The position numbers were made by a program, and so were the translations under genes. A stretch of 64,000 nucleotides of DNA from Burkholderia ubonensis subsp. mesacidophila. Lineage in GTDB: Bacteria > Pseudomonadota > Gammaproteobacteria > Burkholderiales > Burkholderiaceae. The stretch spans positions 992,001-1,056,000 of the forward strand of contig NZ_CP020738.1 of NCBI RefSeq assembly GCF_002097715.1. The letters are read 5' to 3'. The number at the start of each line of letters is the position of its first letter. The stretch's first letter is position 1. Below the pieces are notes generated by a model. It had not been told where the DNA came from. It saw only the letters and a program-made list of their open reading frames with translations, and did not search any database. This document shows, piece by piece, positions 52,089 to 60,660 of the stretch.

Positions 52089-52111
52089 ACACAAATGATT
52101 TGTGTGCAAAT
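52089..52111. promoter_or_regulatory. OhrR operator upstream of ohr
   Basis: ACACAAAT-G-ATTTGTGT (52089-52105) is a perfect palindrome and runs into ATTTGTGTGCAAAT (52098-52111). The latter differs by one base from ATTTGTATGCAAAT upstream of ohrR (52635-52648). It lies 75-97 bp upstream of the ohr start. Confidence 0.75.
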
Positions 52112-52153
52112 CAAATTTCAAAAAAATTGCCCGGCAGGGCCGGGCTCGCGGCG

Positions 52154-52606
52154 TCAGCGGTCGGCGGAGGCAGCCAGCGCGTCGCGCAGCTGCTTCAGAT
52201 CCGTGCGCAGCCGGATCAGGAATTCCGGCGTCTGCTGCATCGCACAAAACAGATCGGCGGGCACCGAGCGCGCCTTGTCCTTGAGCGCACGGCCGTCCGT
52301 CGTCAGGCGCACGTTCACGACGCGCTCGTCGGCCGCGCTGCGCACGCGTTCGACATAGCCCAGCGCTTCCAGCCGCTTGAGCAGCGGCGTGACCGTGGCC
52401 GGATCGAGATCGAGCCGGGCGGCGACGTCCTTGACCGCGATGTCGTCACGCTCCCACAGCACGAGCATCGCGAGATATTGGGGATAGGTCAGCGACAGCT
52501 TGTCGAGCAGCGACTTGTACGCTTTCGTCATCGCGTGCGAAGTCGAGTAGAGCGCGAAGCACAATTGCTCGTCGAGCGTCTGCGGCAGGGTGGGCGGGCG
52601 GTCCAT
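52154..52606 (-). CDS. ohrR: MarR-family peroxide sensor OhrR
   Basis: 150 residues. The reactive Cys16 lies in LDEQLCFALYSTSHAMTKAY, the OhrR signature. The wHTH (LTYPQYLAMLVLWERDDIAV, KDVAARLDLDPATVTPLLKR, RLEALGYVERVRSAADERVV) is intact. Oxidation of Cys16 releases it from DNA. Both ohr and ohrR have matching operators in front of them, so it represses itself and ohr. Confidence 0.94.
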   Translation of the reverse strand: MDRPPTLPQTLDEQLCFALYSTSHAMTKAYKSLLDKLSLTYPQYLAMLVLWERDDIAVKDVAARLDLDPATVTPLLKRLEALGYVERVRSAADERVVNVRLTTDGRALKDKARSVPADLFCAMQQTPEFLIRLRTDLKQLRDALAASADR

Positions 52607-52634
52607 GATACGGCGTGCGGTGTTGGCGCAAAAG

Positions 52635-52664
52635 ATTTGTATGCAAATGATTTTGCGCGCAAAT
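52635..52664. promoter_or_regulatory. Tandem OhrR operators upstream of ohrR
   Basis: ATTTGTATGCAAAT (52635-52648) and ATTTTGCGCGCAAAT (52650-52664) are adjacent palindromes on the A+T-rich stretch 28 bp before the ohrR start. The region further up to 52765 has GC-rich hairpins (for example CCGTCCC/GGGACGG) but no gene. Confidence 0.7.
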
Positions 52665-52765
52665 GATTCGCTTGAACAGGGGCGCGAGGGCGGGGGCGAT
52701 TGTCCGTCCCCGAACCTGGGGAGGGACGGCCGGCGGGTGGGCCGGCCGAAGGGAGGGGGCGAGGA

Positions 52766-53581
52766 TCAGCGGCCCGACGACGGCGTGGCCGGCGCGTTTG
52801 GCTCCTGCACGCCGAAGCAGCCGCGATAGGTCGCGTAGAACGAGCAGTAGACCATCGCGCCGATGATGGCCATCAACACCGGCATCGTGAGCTTGAGCGT
52901 ATCGATGCCGGCGCCGACCGCCTGCAATACCAGCGACAGGAAGAGCGACGTGCCGAGCATGACGCCGAACCACACCAGGCCGTAGACGACGAACGCGCCC
53001 CGGTTGCGCCAGCAGCTGACGATGCTGAAGAACATCGCCTTCACGGGCGGGATGTCATGCCAGGCGGTGAGCACGGGCGCGAACCAGAACAGCATCGAGA
53101 CGGGCACGTAGATCAGCGACGCGACGAGCAGCGGGACGACCGTGCCCGGCGCCGCGAGCGCGTCCGGGGTCGCGCCGGTGTCGCTCGCCGTGCTGACCAT
53201 GGCGCGCAACATCGCGCCGCTGTCCACCATCGACGCTGCCGCGACCACGAGCACCATCGCCGCGACATAGATCGCGCCGAGCACGAGCAGCCGTTGGGTC
53301 GCGACGGCGCCGTACGAATGGAAGCCGTCGACGAGAATCGTCGGCAGCACATGCTTGCCGGCCACGGTGTCGCGGCACGCGGCCATGAAGCCGACCGCCA
53401 TGCCGGGAATGAGCAGCGGCGGCAGCACCGCGCCGATCACGGGCACGCTCGATACGAGCGCAATGGCCAGCATGTACGTCACGAACAGCGTGATGAACGC
53501 GAGCGGGTTCCGGCGGAACAGCCAGATGCCTTGACGGAACCAGACGTAGCCGGTCTTCGCGGGGACTTCGATCAGTTGCAT
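52766..53581 (-). CDS. BPSS1780-type inner-membrane protein
   Basis: 271 residues. N-terminal [20 protein letters not shown] followed by [20 protein letters not shown], and about five more helices ([60 protein letters not shown]). This matches the BPSS1780 family of Burkholderia membrane proteins; function unknown. The start overlaps the thrB stop by 10 bases, so the two are co-translated. Confidence 0.85.
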   Translation of the reverse strand: MQLIEVPAKTGYVWFRQGIWLFRRNPLAFITLFVTYMLAIALVSSVPVIGAVLPPLLIPGMAVGFMAACRDTVAGKHVLPTILVDGFHSYGAVATQRLLVLGAIYVAAMVLVVAAASMVDSGAMLRAMVSTASDTGATPDALAAPGTVVPLLVASLIYVPVSMLFWFAPVLTAWHDIPPVKAMFFSIVSCWRNRGAFVVYGLVWFGVMLGTSLFLSLVLQAVGAGIDTLKLTMPVLMAIIGAMVYCSFYATYRGCFGVQEPNAPATPSSGR

Positions 53582-54570
53582 GCGGGTTGGGTCTCGGGAA
53601 GCGCGGGGATATGCGCGATACGCTCGCGCAGGATGCGTTCGAAATGGCCGGGATCGTGCGGCTTCAGCATCTCGGCCGCACGGGGCAGGTGGAAGTCGTA
53701 CAGGCGCGATACCCAGAAGCGGTACGCGCCGGCGCGCAGCATGTCGCCCCAGTGGCGGCGCTCCTCGGCCGTGAACGGCCGCACGGTCTGGTACGCGCGC
53801 AGCAGCGCGTCCGCGCGCGCGTGGTCGAGCACGCCCGTTGCGAGGTCGACGCACCAGTCGTTGACGGTCACCGCGACGTCGAACAGCCACTTGTCGCAGC
53901 CGGCGAAATAGAAGTCGAAGAAGCCGCCGAGCCGCACGTTGTGGCCCGTGTCCGGCGCCGCATGCGCGAACAGCGCGTTGTCGCGGAACAGGTCGCAGTG
54001 GCACGGCCCGCTCGGCAGCGCCGCATAGTCGGCGGAGGCGAAGAAGCGCGCCTGATGCGCGAGTTCGCCTTCCAGCAGCGCGAGCTGCCCGGCGGTCACG
54101 AACGGCGCGATCGCCGGCACGTTCTCCTGCCACCACGGCAGGCTGCGCAGGTTGGGTTGCGTGCGCGGATAGTCGCGGCCCGCGAGGTGCAGCCGCGCGA
54201 GCATCTGCCCGACCTCGATGCAGTGCTCGACGCCCGGCGCCAGTTCGGCCGCGCCGTCGAGCTTCGTGACGATCGCGGCCGGCTTGCCGTGCAGCTCGCC
54301 GAACAGCGTGCCGTCGTTGCGCGGGACCGGGTCCGGCACCGGCACGCCGTGGCCGGCCAGGTGGCGCATCAGGTCGAGATAGAACGGCAGCTGTTCGGCC
54401 GTGAGCTTCTCGAAGATCGTGAGGACGTACTCGCCGCGGGTCGTCGTCAGGAAGAAGTTGCTGTTCTCGATGCCGGACGGAATGCCGCGGAACGCGACGA
54501 CGTCGCCCAGCGCGTAGTGGCGCATCCAGTGCGCGAGATCGGAGTCGGAAACAGCGGTGAAAACAGCCAT
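53572..54570 (-). CDS. thrB: Homoserine kinase ThrB (choline-kinase-like type)
   Basis: 332 residues. It is the APH/choline-kinase-like ThrB of proteobacteria: [40 protein letters not shown], and catalytic loop [17 protein letters not shown], then [20 protein letters not shown] with the metal-binding Asp. It phosphorylates homoserine for threonine synthesis. Neighbours DUF2782 and BPSS1780 are the usual ones. Confidence 0.95.
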   Translation of the reverse strand: MAVFTAVSDSDLAHWMRHYALGDVVAFRGIPSGIENSNFFLTTTRGEYVLTIFEKLTAEQLPFYLDLMRHLAGHGVPVPDPVPRNDGTLFGELHGKPAAIVTKLDGAAELAPGVEHCIEVGQMLARLHLAGRDYPRTQPNLRSLPWWQENVPAIAPFVTAGQLALLEGELAHQARFFASADYAALPSGPCHCDLFRDNALFAHAAPDTGHNVRLGGFFDFYFAGCDKWLFDVAVTVNDWCVDLATGVLDHARADALLRAYQTVRPFTAEERRHWGDMLRAGAYRFWVSRLYDFHLPRAAEMLKPHDPGHFERILRERIAHIPALPETQPACN

Positions 54571-54683
54571 GCGAGATACGTCGAGTCAGGTTGGGCGGGC
54601 ACGCGTGCCGCGTGCGTCGCGAAAAGGGAAGCGAGGGAGAGCCCGTGCGCCGCTGCCGGGGCCGGCGCGGCGCGGGCGGAGCG

Positions 54684-55079
54684 TCAGTAGTGCAGGTTGA
54701 TCGACGGCAGGCGCGTGATCGGAATGCTCGCGTCGTGCGGCTTCGGCGACGTGTCCGGCGATGCGCTCATCTGGTAGCGGGTGCCGAAGTTCGACTTCAC
54801 GTCGATCTCGACGGGCTTGCCGCGATCGCGATATTCGGTGACTTCGGTGCCGTTCTTGCTTTTTTCGTGGAAGCTCGGCGTGCGGCGGATGTCGGCGAAA
54901 TCGACCTTCGACGTCACTTCGGCGCCGGGCCGGTTGATCTTCCGGAGATCCGGCAGGCCGGCGGCTTCGTTGGCATCGGCCTGGGCCTGAGCGTCGGCGC
55001 TCGGCGTGCCGCCGGCGGCGTAGGCGACGCTGGCGACGGCAAAAGCGGCGGCAGCGGCGATGAGAATGAGCGGCTTCAT
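54684..55079 (-). CDS. DUF2782 periplasmic protein
   Basis: 131 residues with a signal peptide (MKPLILIAAAAAFAVASVAY, cleavage at AYA-AG) and the DUF2782 core SKNGTEVTEYRDRGKPVEID, VKSNFGTRYQMS. Function unknown. In Pseudomonas this family typically lies between thrB and polA; here polA is 8 kb away, beyond amn and a prophage remnant. Confidence 0.85.
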   Translation of the reverse strand: MKPLILIAAAAAFAVASVAYAAGGTPSADAQAQADANEAAGLPDLRKINRPGAEVTSKVDFADIRRTPSFHEKSKNGTEVTEYRDRGKPVEIDVKSNFGTRYQMSASPDTSPKPHDASIPITRLPSINLHY

Positions 55080-55209
55080 TGTGACTCTCCCGATTAACCG
55101 CTCAATTTTAGCAAATACTGTGCGCCATCCGGCTGTCGGCTTGGCGGGCGCGACCGTCTGCGTGACAAGGTTCCGTGGTAATGTCGGTTGATCAGACGAG
55201 GTGATGAAC

Positions 55210-56736
55210 ATGAAGAACGATTTGAGCCGCAGACACCGGATGCTGACCCCGGAAAGCCCGCCCGTCGAAGGATTCGACGACCCGATCGCCGCCGTCGCTC
55301 GGCTGTCCGCGATCTACGAGGCCAACGCCGGCTTCCTGCGCGACGCTTTCGCGCGCTATCGCCGCCACGAACCGATCACCGAGCACGTGCGCGCGTGCTA
55401 TCCGTTCGTGCGGGTCCGCACCGAGGTCAACACGCACGTCGATTCGCGCCGCTCGTACGGCTTCGTCGCCGGCCCGGGCGTGTTCGAGACGACGGTGACC
55501 CGCCCCGATCTCTTTGCGAACTACTACCGCGAGCAACTGCGGCTGCTTGCGAAGAACCATCAGGTCAAGATCGAGGTCGGCGTGTCGTCGCAGCCGATTC
55601 CGATCCACTTCGCGTTTCCCGAAGGCATCCACCTCGAAGGCGAGCTCGACCGCGACAGCCTGCTCGCGATGCGCGACGTGTTCGACACGCCCGACCTGTC
55701 GTATCTCGACGATCGCATCGTCAACGGCACGTTCGAGCCTGCGCCGGGCGAGCCCCATCCGCTCGCGCTGTTCACTGCCGCGCGCGTCGACTTCTCGCTG
55801 CACCGGCTGCGCCACTACACCGCGACGTCGCCGACGCATTTCCAGAACTACGTGCTCTACACGAACTACCAGTTCTACATCGACGAGTTCGTGAAGCTCG
55901 GCCGCATGATGATGACGGAAAGCGACGATCCCGAAGTGCGCGCGTACCGCAGCCAGTACAGCGCGTTCGTCGAGCCGGGCGATCTCGTCACGTACAACGA
56001 GAACCTCGGCAGCGAGCCGTCGGAAGGCGCGGCGCCGCCGCGTCTGCCGCAGATGCCCGCTTACCACCTGAAGCGCGCGGACGGCAGCGGGATCACGATG
56101 GTCAACATCGGCGTCGGGCCGTCGAACGCGAAGACGATCACCGACCACATCGCGGTGCTGCGCCCGCATGCATGGGTGATGCTCGGCCACTGCGCGGGCC
56201 TGCGCAACACGCAGCGCCTCGGCGACTACGTGCTTGCGCACGGCTATGTGCGCGAGGATCACGTGCTGGACGCCGACCTGCCGCTGTGGGTGCCGATTCC
56301 GGCGCTCGCCGAAGTGCAGCTCGCGCTCGAACGCGGGGTCGCGGACGTCACGCAGCTCGACGGCGCGGAACTGAAGCGCGTAATGCGGACCGGCACGGTC
56401 GCGAGCGTCGACAACCGCAACTGGGAACTGCGCGATCATCGCGAGCCGGTGCAGCGGCTGTCGCAAAGCCGCGCGATCGCGCTCGACATGGAAAGCGCGA
56501 CGATCGCCGCGAACGGCTTCCGCTTCCGCGTGCCGTACGGCACGCTGCTGTGCGTGTCCGACAAGCCGCTGCACGGCGAGCTGAAGCTGCCGGGCATGGC
56601 CGATCAGTTCTATCGCGCGCAGGTCGACCAGCACCTGCAGATCGGCGTGAAGGCGATGGAGATCCTGCGGACCAACGGGCTCGACAAGCTGCACAGTCGG
56701 AAGCTGCGGAGCTTCGCGGAAGTGGCGTTCCAGTAA
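55210..56736 (+). CDS. amn: AMP nucleosidase
   Basis: 508 residues. It splits AMP into adenine and ribose 5-phosphate. The N-terminal AMN domain (DPIAAVARLSAIYEANAGFL, YPFVRVRTEVNTHVDSRRSY) precedes the PNP/UDP phosphorylase-like core: GITMVNIGVGPSNAKTITDH, HAWVMLGHCAGLRNTQRLGD, IALDMESATIAANGFRFRVP, YGTLLCVSDKPLHGELKLPG. I chose ATG 55210 since GAGG at 55198-55201 is 8 bases upstream; GTG 55201 and ATG 55204 are too close to it. Confidence 0.95.
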   Translation: MKNDLSRRHRMLTPESPPVEGFDDPIAAVARLSAIYEANAGFLRDAFARYRRHEPITEHVRACYPFVRVRTEVNTHVDSRRSYGFVAGPGVFETTVTRPDLFANYYREQLRLLAKNHQVKIEVGVSSQPIPIHFAFPEGIHLEGELDRDSLLAMRDVFDTPDLSYLDDRIVNGTFEPAPGEPHPLALFTAARVDFSLHRLRHYTATSPTHFQNYVLYTNYQFYIDEFVKLGRMMMTESDDPEVRAYRSQYSAFVEPGDLVTYNENLGSEPSEGAAPPRLPQMPAYHLKRADGSGITMVNIGVGPSNAKTITDHIAVLRPHAWVMLGHCAGLRNTQRLGDYVLAHGYVREDHVLDADLPLWVPIPALAEVQLALERGVADVTQLDGAELKRVMRTGTVASVDNRNWELRDHREPVQRLSQSRAIALDMESATIAANGFRFRVPYGTLLCVSDKPLHGELKLPGMADQFYRAQVDQHLQIGVKAMEILRTNGLDKLHSRKLRSFAEVAFQ

Positions 56737-56752
56737 CAGACCCTTGCTGTAT

Positions 56753-56785
56753 AAGGCTCCCCGGGAAGTTCGGGGAGCCTTCTTG
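56753..56785 (+). terminator. Terminator of amn
   Basis: Perfect stem AAGGCTCCCCG (56753-56763) / CGGGGAGCCTT (56771-56781), 7-nt loop, then CTTG. It ends 21 bp before the end of the prophage integrase remnant. Confidence 0.85.
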
Positions 56786-56805
56786 TCTAACATGAGCGTC
56801 AGTGT

Positions 56806-57615
56806 CTAACTTGCATGCTTCAATGGCACTGGCCGGACGCGTTCCACTTCGCGCGACTTCGTGTAGTGCGCCGTCATACTTTCGGTCGTGTGGCCGGCCA
56901 GTGATTGAGCTGCGGCTGCCCCCTGCTGGCGCTTCGGATCGGTCAGCGCTTTCGCTCGCAGATCGTGGAAATGCATGCCGATCAGCTACTTCGGATCCGG
57001 TGTGCTTCCCTTCTCTTCGCAGTTTTTCTCATACGCCGATCGTGCCCGCTGGCAAGCCCGTTTTCATCCCGAGTACGCGCCGATGTAGGTGAAGCGGCCT
57101 CCGGCATGTGTGCAGATCACTGGCCCGATGGACGTGATCTTGCCGCCGCGGGCACGATCCAGCGTTTCTCGTAGATCGGGCGTCATCTCAATCAACAGAC
57201 GCACGCCGCTGCTGTTGACTGTCTTGCTTGGATGAAACGAGATCCCCTCATCGGACACGTTCTGCCAGTTGAGCGCTAGAGGGTCGCCGATACGCTGAGC
57301 AGTCTGGTACGCCAGGTCGATCAGACAGAGGATCGACCGTGGGGACGATTTCTTGTAGTCGGCACCGGTAACGATGGCAGCCCGCACTGCGTTCAGCGCG
57401 TCGTCCGTGATGTAGCGATTCCGTTTCATTTCCCTGGCCGCGCCGATATCACGCGCGGGATTTCGGTCGCAAAGCCCACGCCGAACAGCATGCACGAAGA
57501 TCATGCGACAGCAATGCCTTGTGTTTGTTGCTGCTGCTCGGCTTGACCTAGCGAAGTCGCCGATCATGCGCAGGCGGTGGCAAGTCGTGCGCAGATCGAT
57601 GTCGGTGAGGGGCAC
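56806..57615 (-). pseudogene. Phage tyrosine integrase with two in-frame stops
   Basis: The frame runs from about 57615 to the TAG at 56806-56808 but contains TGA (57064-57066) and TAG (56986-56988). The catalytic pattern can still be read: TAQRIGDPLALNW (first Arg), then beyond the stops MHFHDLRA (His-x-x-Arg), QSLAGHTTESMTAHY (His and nucleophile Tyr) and SREVERVRP. The N-terminal ~200 residues are also missing; an upstream TAG closes the frame. Not functional. Confidence 0.85.
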
Positions 57616-57731
57616 GTGCTAGGTTCAGTGCAGAACGATCGGCGTCAGGACGGGCATGCAGGCGTCAGCGTCCCAACGGCAGCCGAGCGCGGGGCGGTGC
57701 CAACGAGCAAGACTGGATCGACGTCTGCACG

Positions 57732-57824
57732 TCACAGTGCGCGGAGGTATTCGCGGCGCTTGTCGAGCGACAGGCGGGGCGGATCGAACGGCATCACGAC
57801 GGTGGCGTAAGCGAGGATGGTCAT
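57732..57824 (-). CDS. Small phage-type protein (30 aa)
   Basis: ATG 57824 follows a strong AAGGAG. The product, starting MTILAYATVVMPFDPPRLSL and ending DKRREYLRAL, has no known domain. Its good ribosome binding site and position upstream of the integrase suggest a real prophage gene, but the short length keeps confidence low. Confidence 0.4.
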   Translation of the reverse strand: MTILAYATVVMPFDPPRLSLDKRREYLRAL

Positions 57825-57910
57825 GCTGATCTCCTTATTTTGGGCAAAAAAGGCCCCTCGCGCCGTATAGGCACGATGCGAGCGGAAAGCAGGGGAAGTT
57901 GTTTAGGGCG

Positions 57911-58096
57911 CTAGGCGGGCAGCTCGAGTTGTTGCGAGAGGCGTTCGCGCACGTTCTGCGAGAGCGGCAGGTTGAGCGGCAGATCCGGGGGCGCGGACGG
58001 CGACAGGGTGCGTGCGAACTCCATGTTCACAACGTAGATGTGGTCGCACTCAACGTTGTTGTACTGGTAAGTGACTTCCCGGAACGTTTGGGACAT
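57911..58096 (-). CDS. Small hypothetical prophage protein (61 aa)
   Basis: Starts MSQTFREVTYQYNNVECDHI and ends RERLSQQLELPA. No domain recognised. Composition is less GC-biased than host genes and it lies directly downstream of the cII-like remnant on the same strand, as in phage early operons. The ribosome binding site is weak. Confidence 0.45.
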   Translation of the reverse strand: MSQTFREVTYQYNNVECDHIYVVNMEFARTLSPSAPPDLPLNLPLSQNVRERLSQQLELPA

Positions 58097-58141
58097 TTCG
58101 CGGCTGCTACGCGTGGTCGCGCGCGGCAGTGCGGCAGCGGT

Positions 58142-58437
58142 TCAGGATTCGCATACGGTCCTCCCAGGGCGGCACTCGCCGTCGCCGCGTCGTGCGCATT
58201 CACAATGCACGCCGGCACTCGCCAGGTGTGGCAACGGCGTTGAGATATTTGCGGGTGACGAGAACGAAGCCGACTGCCGCCGAGCGTGTCGATCTTGTCA
58301 ATGACGACGCCTTGCCCCCCGCTCAGGAAGCGGCTGACCTCGGAGTCGTCCCAACCGAGGGCAGTTTGCATTTCGTGACGCTTCGGACTATGCAGGGCAT
58401 GACGCATCGCGGGCTCGATGAGGGCGGGATTTCGCAT
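58142..58437 (-). pseudogene. Phage CII-like regulator with two frameshifts
   Basis: The first frame gives MRNPALIEPAMRHALHSPKR and the HTH-like ALGWDDSEVSRFLSGGQGVV up to KIDTL. A second frame then reads AAVGFVLVTRKYLNAVAT and a third reads ASAGVHCECARRGDGECRP to the stop at 58142-58144. Joined, they make a typical CII-family protein of about 95 residues, so two indels have broken it. Confidence 0.7.
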
Positions 58438-58440
58438 GGC

Positions 58441-58677
58441 TCAACGTTCCACAATGGGATTTACGTGCGCTTGTGTAGTTGTGCCGGTAGCTTTGTCCTG
58501 GTATCGCTCGACCCCTTAGAGGTAGATCAGACGTGCGACGCTGGACGTTGACCGACTCTGGGCAGCGGACAGTTCTTCGAGTGCGGGGCGCTCATCCGGC
58601 ATGAGTCGCATGGGGGCGGGGTTGCTTGACAGCACGCCGCGTGGTGACCGCGTGATCGGGACTATCTTGCGAAACAT
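58441..58677 (-). pseudogene. Small phage protein with a nonsense codon
   Basis: ATG 58677 follows GGGAAG. The product MFRKIVPITRSPRGVLSSNP... runs 53 codons to a TAA at 58516-58518; the same frame continues as GVERYQDKATGTTTQAHVNP to a TGA at 58441-58443 just before the cII-like start. I read this as a 78-codon gene interrupted by one stop; the short form could still be made. Confidence 0.55.
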
Positions 58678-58759
58678 GGGGATATACTTCCCTTCGTTAA
58701 CCTTGCGCAATAGCAGAATGGCGGTCTTTTGACTACCTGTAAGTCGATATGGTGGCCAA

Positions 58760-59188
58760 TTGACCGTTTTTTCGCGAAGGCTCAAAGAAGAGCGACAACG
58801 TCTTGGGATGAACCAGACAGCTTTCGCCGCCTTGGGTGGGGTGTCCAAGGACGCGCAACTGAACTATGAAAGTGGATCTAGGCGTCCCGATGCCACATAT
58901 CTGGAGGCGGTTGCTTCTCATGGCGTAGACGTGCTTTACGTCCTTACAGGGAAGCACAACATTTCCGAGTTGTCCGTTAACGAAACCGACCTTGTGCGCC
59001 GATACCGTGAGGCTCCCGCCGCGGTACGTGCTGCGGCACTTGCGGCGGATGTGGCGTCGCGTACGTATCAGCAAGATTTCAACGGGGCGAGCATCGACCG
59101 GCAGGTCAGTCGTGACGTGGAGAGCCCCTTCACAATTAATGTAGGTACGAAGCGAGCGCGGAAAAAGCGCGGCAAGGAACCGAGCTAA
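58760..59188 (+). CDS. Prophage repressor (XRE/HTH family)
   Basis: 142 residues. N-terminal HTH: SRRLKEERQRLGMNQTAFAA, LGGVSKDAQLNYESGSRRPD, ATYLEAVASHGVDVLYVLTG, the C-repressor type common in P2-like Burkholderia and Ralstonia phages. The C-terminal half is Arg/Ala-rich. A TTG start at 58760 is indicated by GGTGG five bases upstream and by the fold. It is divergent from the minus-strand early genes, and, unlike them, is intact, so it may still confer immunity. Confidence 0.8.
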   Translation: MTVFSRRLKEERQRLGMNQTAFAALGGVSKDAQLNYESGSRRPDATYLEAVASHGVDVLYVLTGKHNISELSVNETDLVRRYREAPAAVRAAALAADVASRTYQQDFNGASIDRQVSRDVESPFTINVGTKRARKKRGKEPS

Positions 59189-59236
59189 ATAGGTGGTGTT
59201 GTAACGGCAGGGCCAGCCGTTGGAGAGAAAAAAGCG

Positions 59237-59464
59237 ATGGATCAGAAGTGCAGTGGTGAGGTCGGGCAAATTGCCGGCCGCGATGTGAAGGACAGTAACT
59301 CGCAAGCTAACGTCAATAACCACCTTCACAACGGGGCGAAGGCGAAGCGGTACATCAGTGACCGCCAGCGGCGTGCGGTAACAATTGCGGTAGCCGCGAC
59401 GGTTGCGGTTGCAGCGGCACTGTACGTCAAGCGTTCCGGCCGGGTCAGTCAGTACAGCGCGTAG
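59237..59464 (+). CDS. Small prophage membrane protein (75 aa)
   Basis: Starts MDQKCSGEVGQIAGRDVKDS, a polar Asn-rich stretch follows, then one hydrophobic helix (AVTIAVAATVAVAAALYV) and a short tail. GGAGAG precedes ATG 59237. The MDQKCSGxVGQIAGRD start is one I associate with small genes next to phage repressors; function unknown. Confidence 0.6.
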   Translation: MDQKCSGEVGQIAGRDVKDSNSQANVNNHLHNGAKAKRYISDRQRRAVTIAVAATVAVAAALYVKRSGRVSQYSA

Positions 59465-59607
59465 CGGCTGCCACGACACCGCATTGCGAATACGGCGGCA
59501 ATCGCTATTCACTTGGCAGCGTGGTCATGCAAGCCGGTACGCGTCGCCAGTGCGCAGTTGCCGCCGATGGTGCGGCATGGGAGAAAGTAGGCTCGGCACG
59601 ACACTGA
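59362..59607 (+). pseudogene. Possible remnant of a small phage gene
   Basis: A frame offset from the previous gene ends in CEYGGNRYSLGSVVMQAGTR, then RQCAVAADGAAWEKVGSARH and TGA (59605-59607). The Cys/Gly/Tyr pattern looks like a genuine small domain (reminiscent of DUF1496), but no start codon with a ribosome binding site exists in frame before ATG 59527. Likely the end of a frameshifted gene. Confidence 0.3.
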
Positions 59608-59676
59608 TTCATCCTGCTTGCCGCCGATACAAATTTCTAACAGGCGCGCATTCGCGCCATATATTCCGGGGAACTT

Positions 59677-60474
59677 ATGAAAGCGTTACTTTTGTTTGTT
59701 GCGACGATCCTGATCTGGGGTGTCATTTGGCGGTATCTTGCAAAGTTCTGGCGAGGCAAAGGACGCGGTGCATTTACGTCCCATCTTGGGGCGGGCGTTG
59801 TCGGATTCATCGTGTCGATGATCTTCTTTGGGGCACTCTCTCCCGAGAAGGAAGCCGTGAGCAGTACAGCATCGCCGCGCGCCACAGCGGCTTCCTCTGC
59901 GTCTACCCATGACGCTCCTATCAGCAACGTGTCCGGAGAGAAACAAACGGCGCAGTCGGCGGTGGCGGCTTCGAAGGTAGTCGCCTCATCTAGCGCGGAC
60001 GGCAAGGACGATGAAGGAGGCAGCGAATCCGATGCTCGAGATTTGGGGGTGACCCCCGATCAGTACGCTGGTCAGTTCGATAAGCTCATGAAAAAAATGG
60101 ACTTACCTTTCCGGGCTCGATTCACCAACAAAAAGAGCGGAAGCACTGTGGATTCGGTCCGAGCAGATTTTGACGAGCGAATGGGATTGATTGGCCGTGT
60201 CAGTAAAAAATCGGGGAAGCTTCTCGAAGTCACATTCATTGCTGGTAGCGATGGGACCGCCGATACGGCAGCAAATATTATACTGGTAGCTGCCGCGGCG
60301 TTGACTGCTGCTATTCCTGATACATCCGTCAAATCCGTGTCACCCAAAATCATGGATATGGTGACGAAGTATAAGGAGGGTGGGGACAGTGAAGAACGTG
60401 TTCTGAATGGGGTGAAGCTCTATTACTTGAGAAGCGATCAGATCGGGCACTGGTTCGGGGCAAAACCGAGCTGA
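59677..60474 (+). CDS. Intact membrane protein of unknown function in the prophage remnant
   Basis: 265 residues. Two N-terminal membrane helices (ALLLFVATILIWGVIWRYLA; GAGVVGFIVSMIFFGALSPE), a Ser/Ala-rich linker (residues 58-115), then a ~150-residue soluble domain (VTPDQYAGQFDKLMKKMDLP, SGKLLEVTFIAGSDGTADTA, NGVKLYYLRSDQIGHWFGAK). I do not recognise the domain. Codon use is clearly more A+T-rich than in host genes. No ribosome binding site is strong, but GGGGAAC lies upstream. It is unbroken while its neighbours are damaged. Confidence 0.7.
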   Translation: MKALLLFVATILIWGVIWRYLAKFWRGKGRGAFTSHLGAGVVGFIVSMIFFGALSPEKEAVSSTASPRATAASSASTHDAPISNVSGEKQTAQSAVAASKVVASSSADGKDDEGGSESDARDLGVTPDQYAGQFDKLMKKMDLPFRARFTNKKSGSTVDSVRADFDERMGLIGRVSKKSGKLLEVTFIAGSDGTADTAANIILVAAAALTAAIPDTSVKSVSPKIMDMVTKYKEGGDSEERVLNGVKLYYLRSDQIGHWFGAKPS

Positions 60475-60487
60475 TCTTAGTCTGAGT

Positions 60488-60658
60488 TCATTTACTGCTT
60501 TTCCTGAAATGCGACCGGTGCCGCTCGATCGTCGGATCGTCGCGCATTTCGAGGTCGAGCGCGGTCGTGAATCCACCGTTACCGTTGATCGTGTGCGTTG
60601 CCTTCTTCACGAGCCACGCGGTCTCGTCGATCTCCGGTTTAAAACCCGACACTGTGAC
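60488..60658 (-). pseudogene. C-terminal fragment of phage late control protein D (gpD)
   Basis: 57 codons reading VTVSGFKPEIDETAWLVKKA, then THTINGNGGFTTALDLEMR and a polar tail to TGA (60488-60490). This is the end of the P2 gpD / late-control D tail protein. The rest is absent: the frame stops at the terminal repeat of the IS at 60661. Confidence 0.75.
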
Positions 60659-60660
60659 CG

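Larger units (their letters stand above)
56806..60660. mobile_element. Decayed P2-type prophage remnant
   Basis: A block of lower-GC, phage-type genes between amn and the IS: a broken tyrosine integrase, small minus-strand early genes with nonsense and frameshift changes, a CI/C-type repressor divergent from them, two small plus-strand membrane-type genes and the last 57 codons of a late-control D (gpD) gene that is cut off at the IS end. No tRNA or att repeat is visible; TGTCTAAC occurs twice at 56784-56810 beside the integrase end. All structural genes except the gpD tail are gone. Confidence 0.8.

Noticed and set aside
52680..52765. Strong terminator after the BPSS1780-type gene
   Set aside because: Several GC-rich inverted repeats exist but none is followed by a T-run on the minus strand.
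56737..56805. A tRNA attachment site for the prophage
   Set aside because: The stem here is the amn terminator; I could not draw a cloverleaf, and no matching repeat is seen at the other end.
58027..58437. A complete 136-codon phage gene
   Set aside because: Only the first 52 codons resemble a CII protein; beyond that the sensible sequence moves to other frames, so I treat it as a frameshifted pseudogene.
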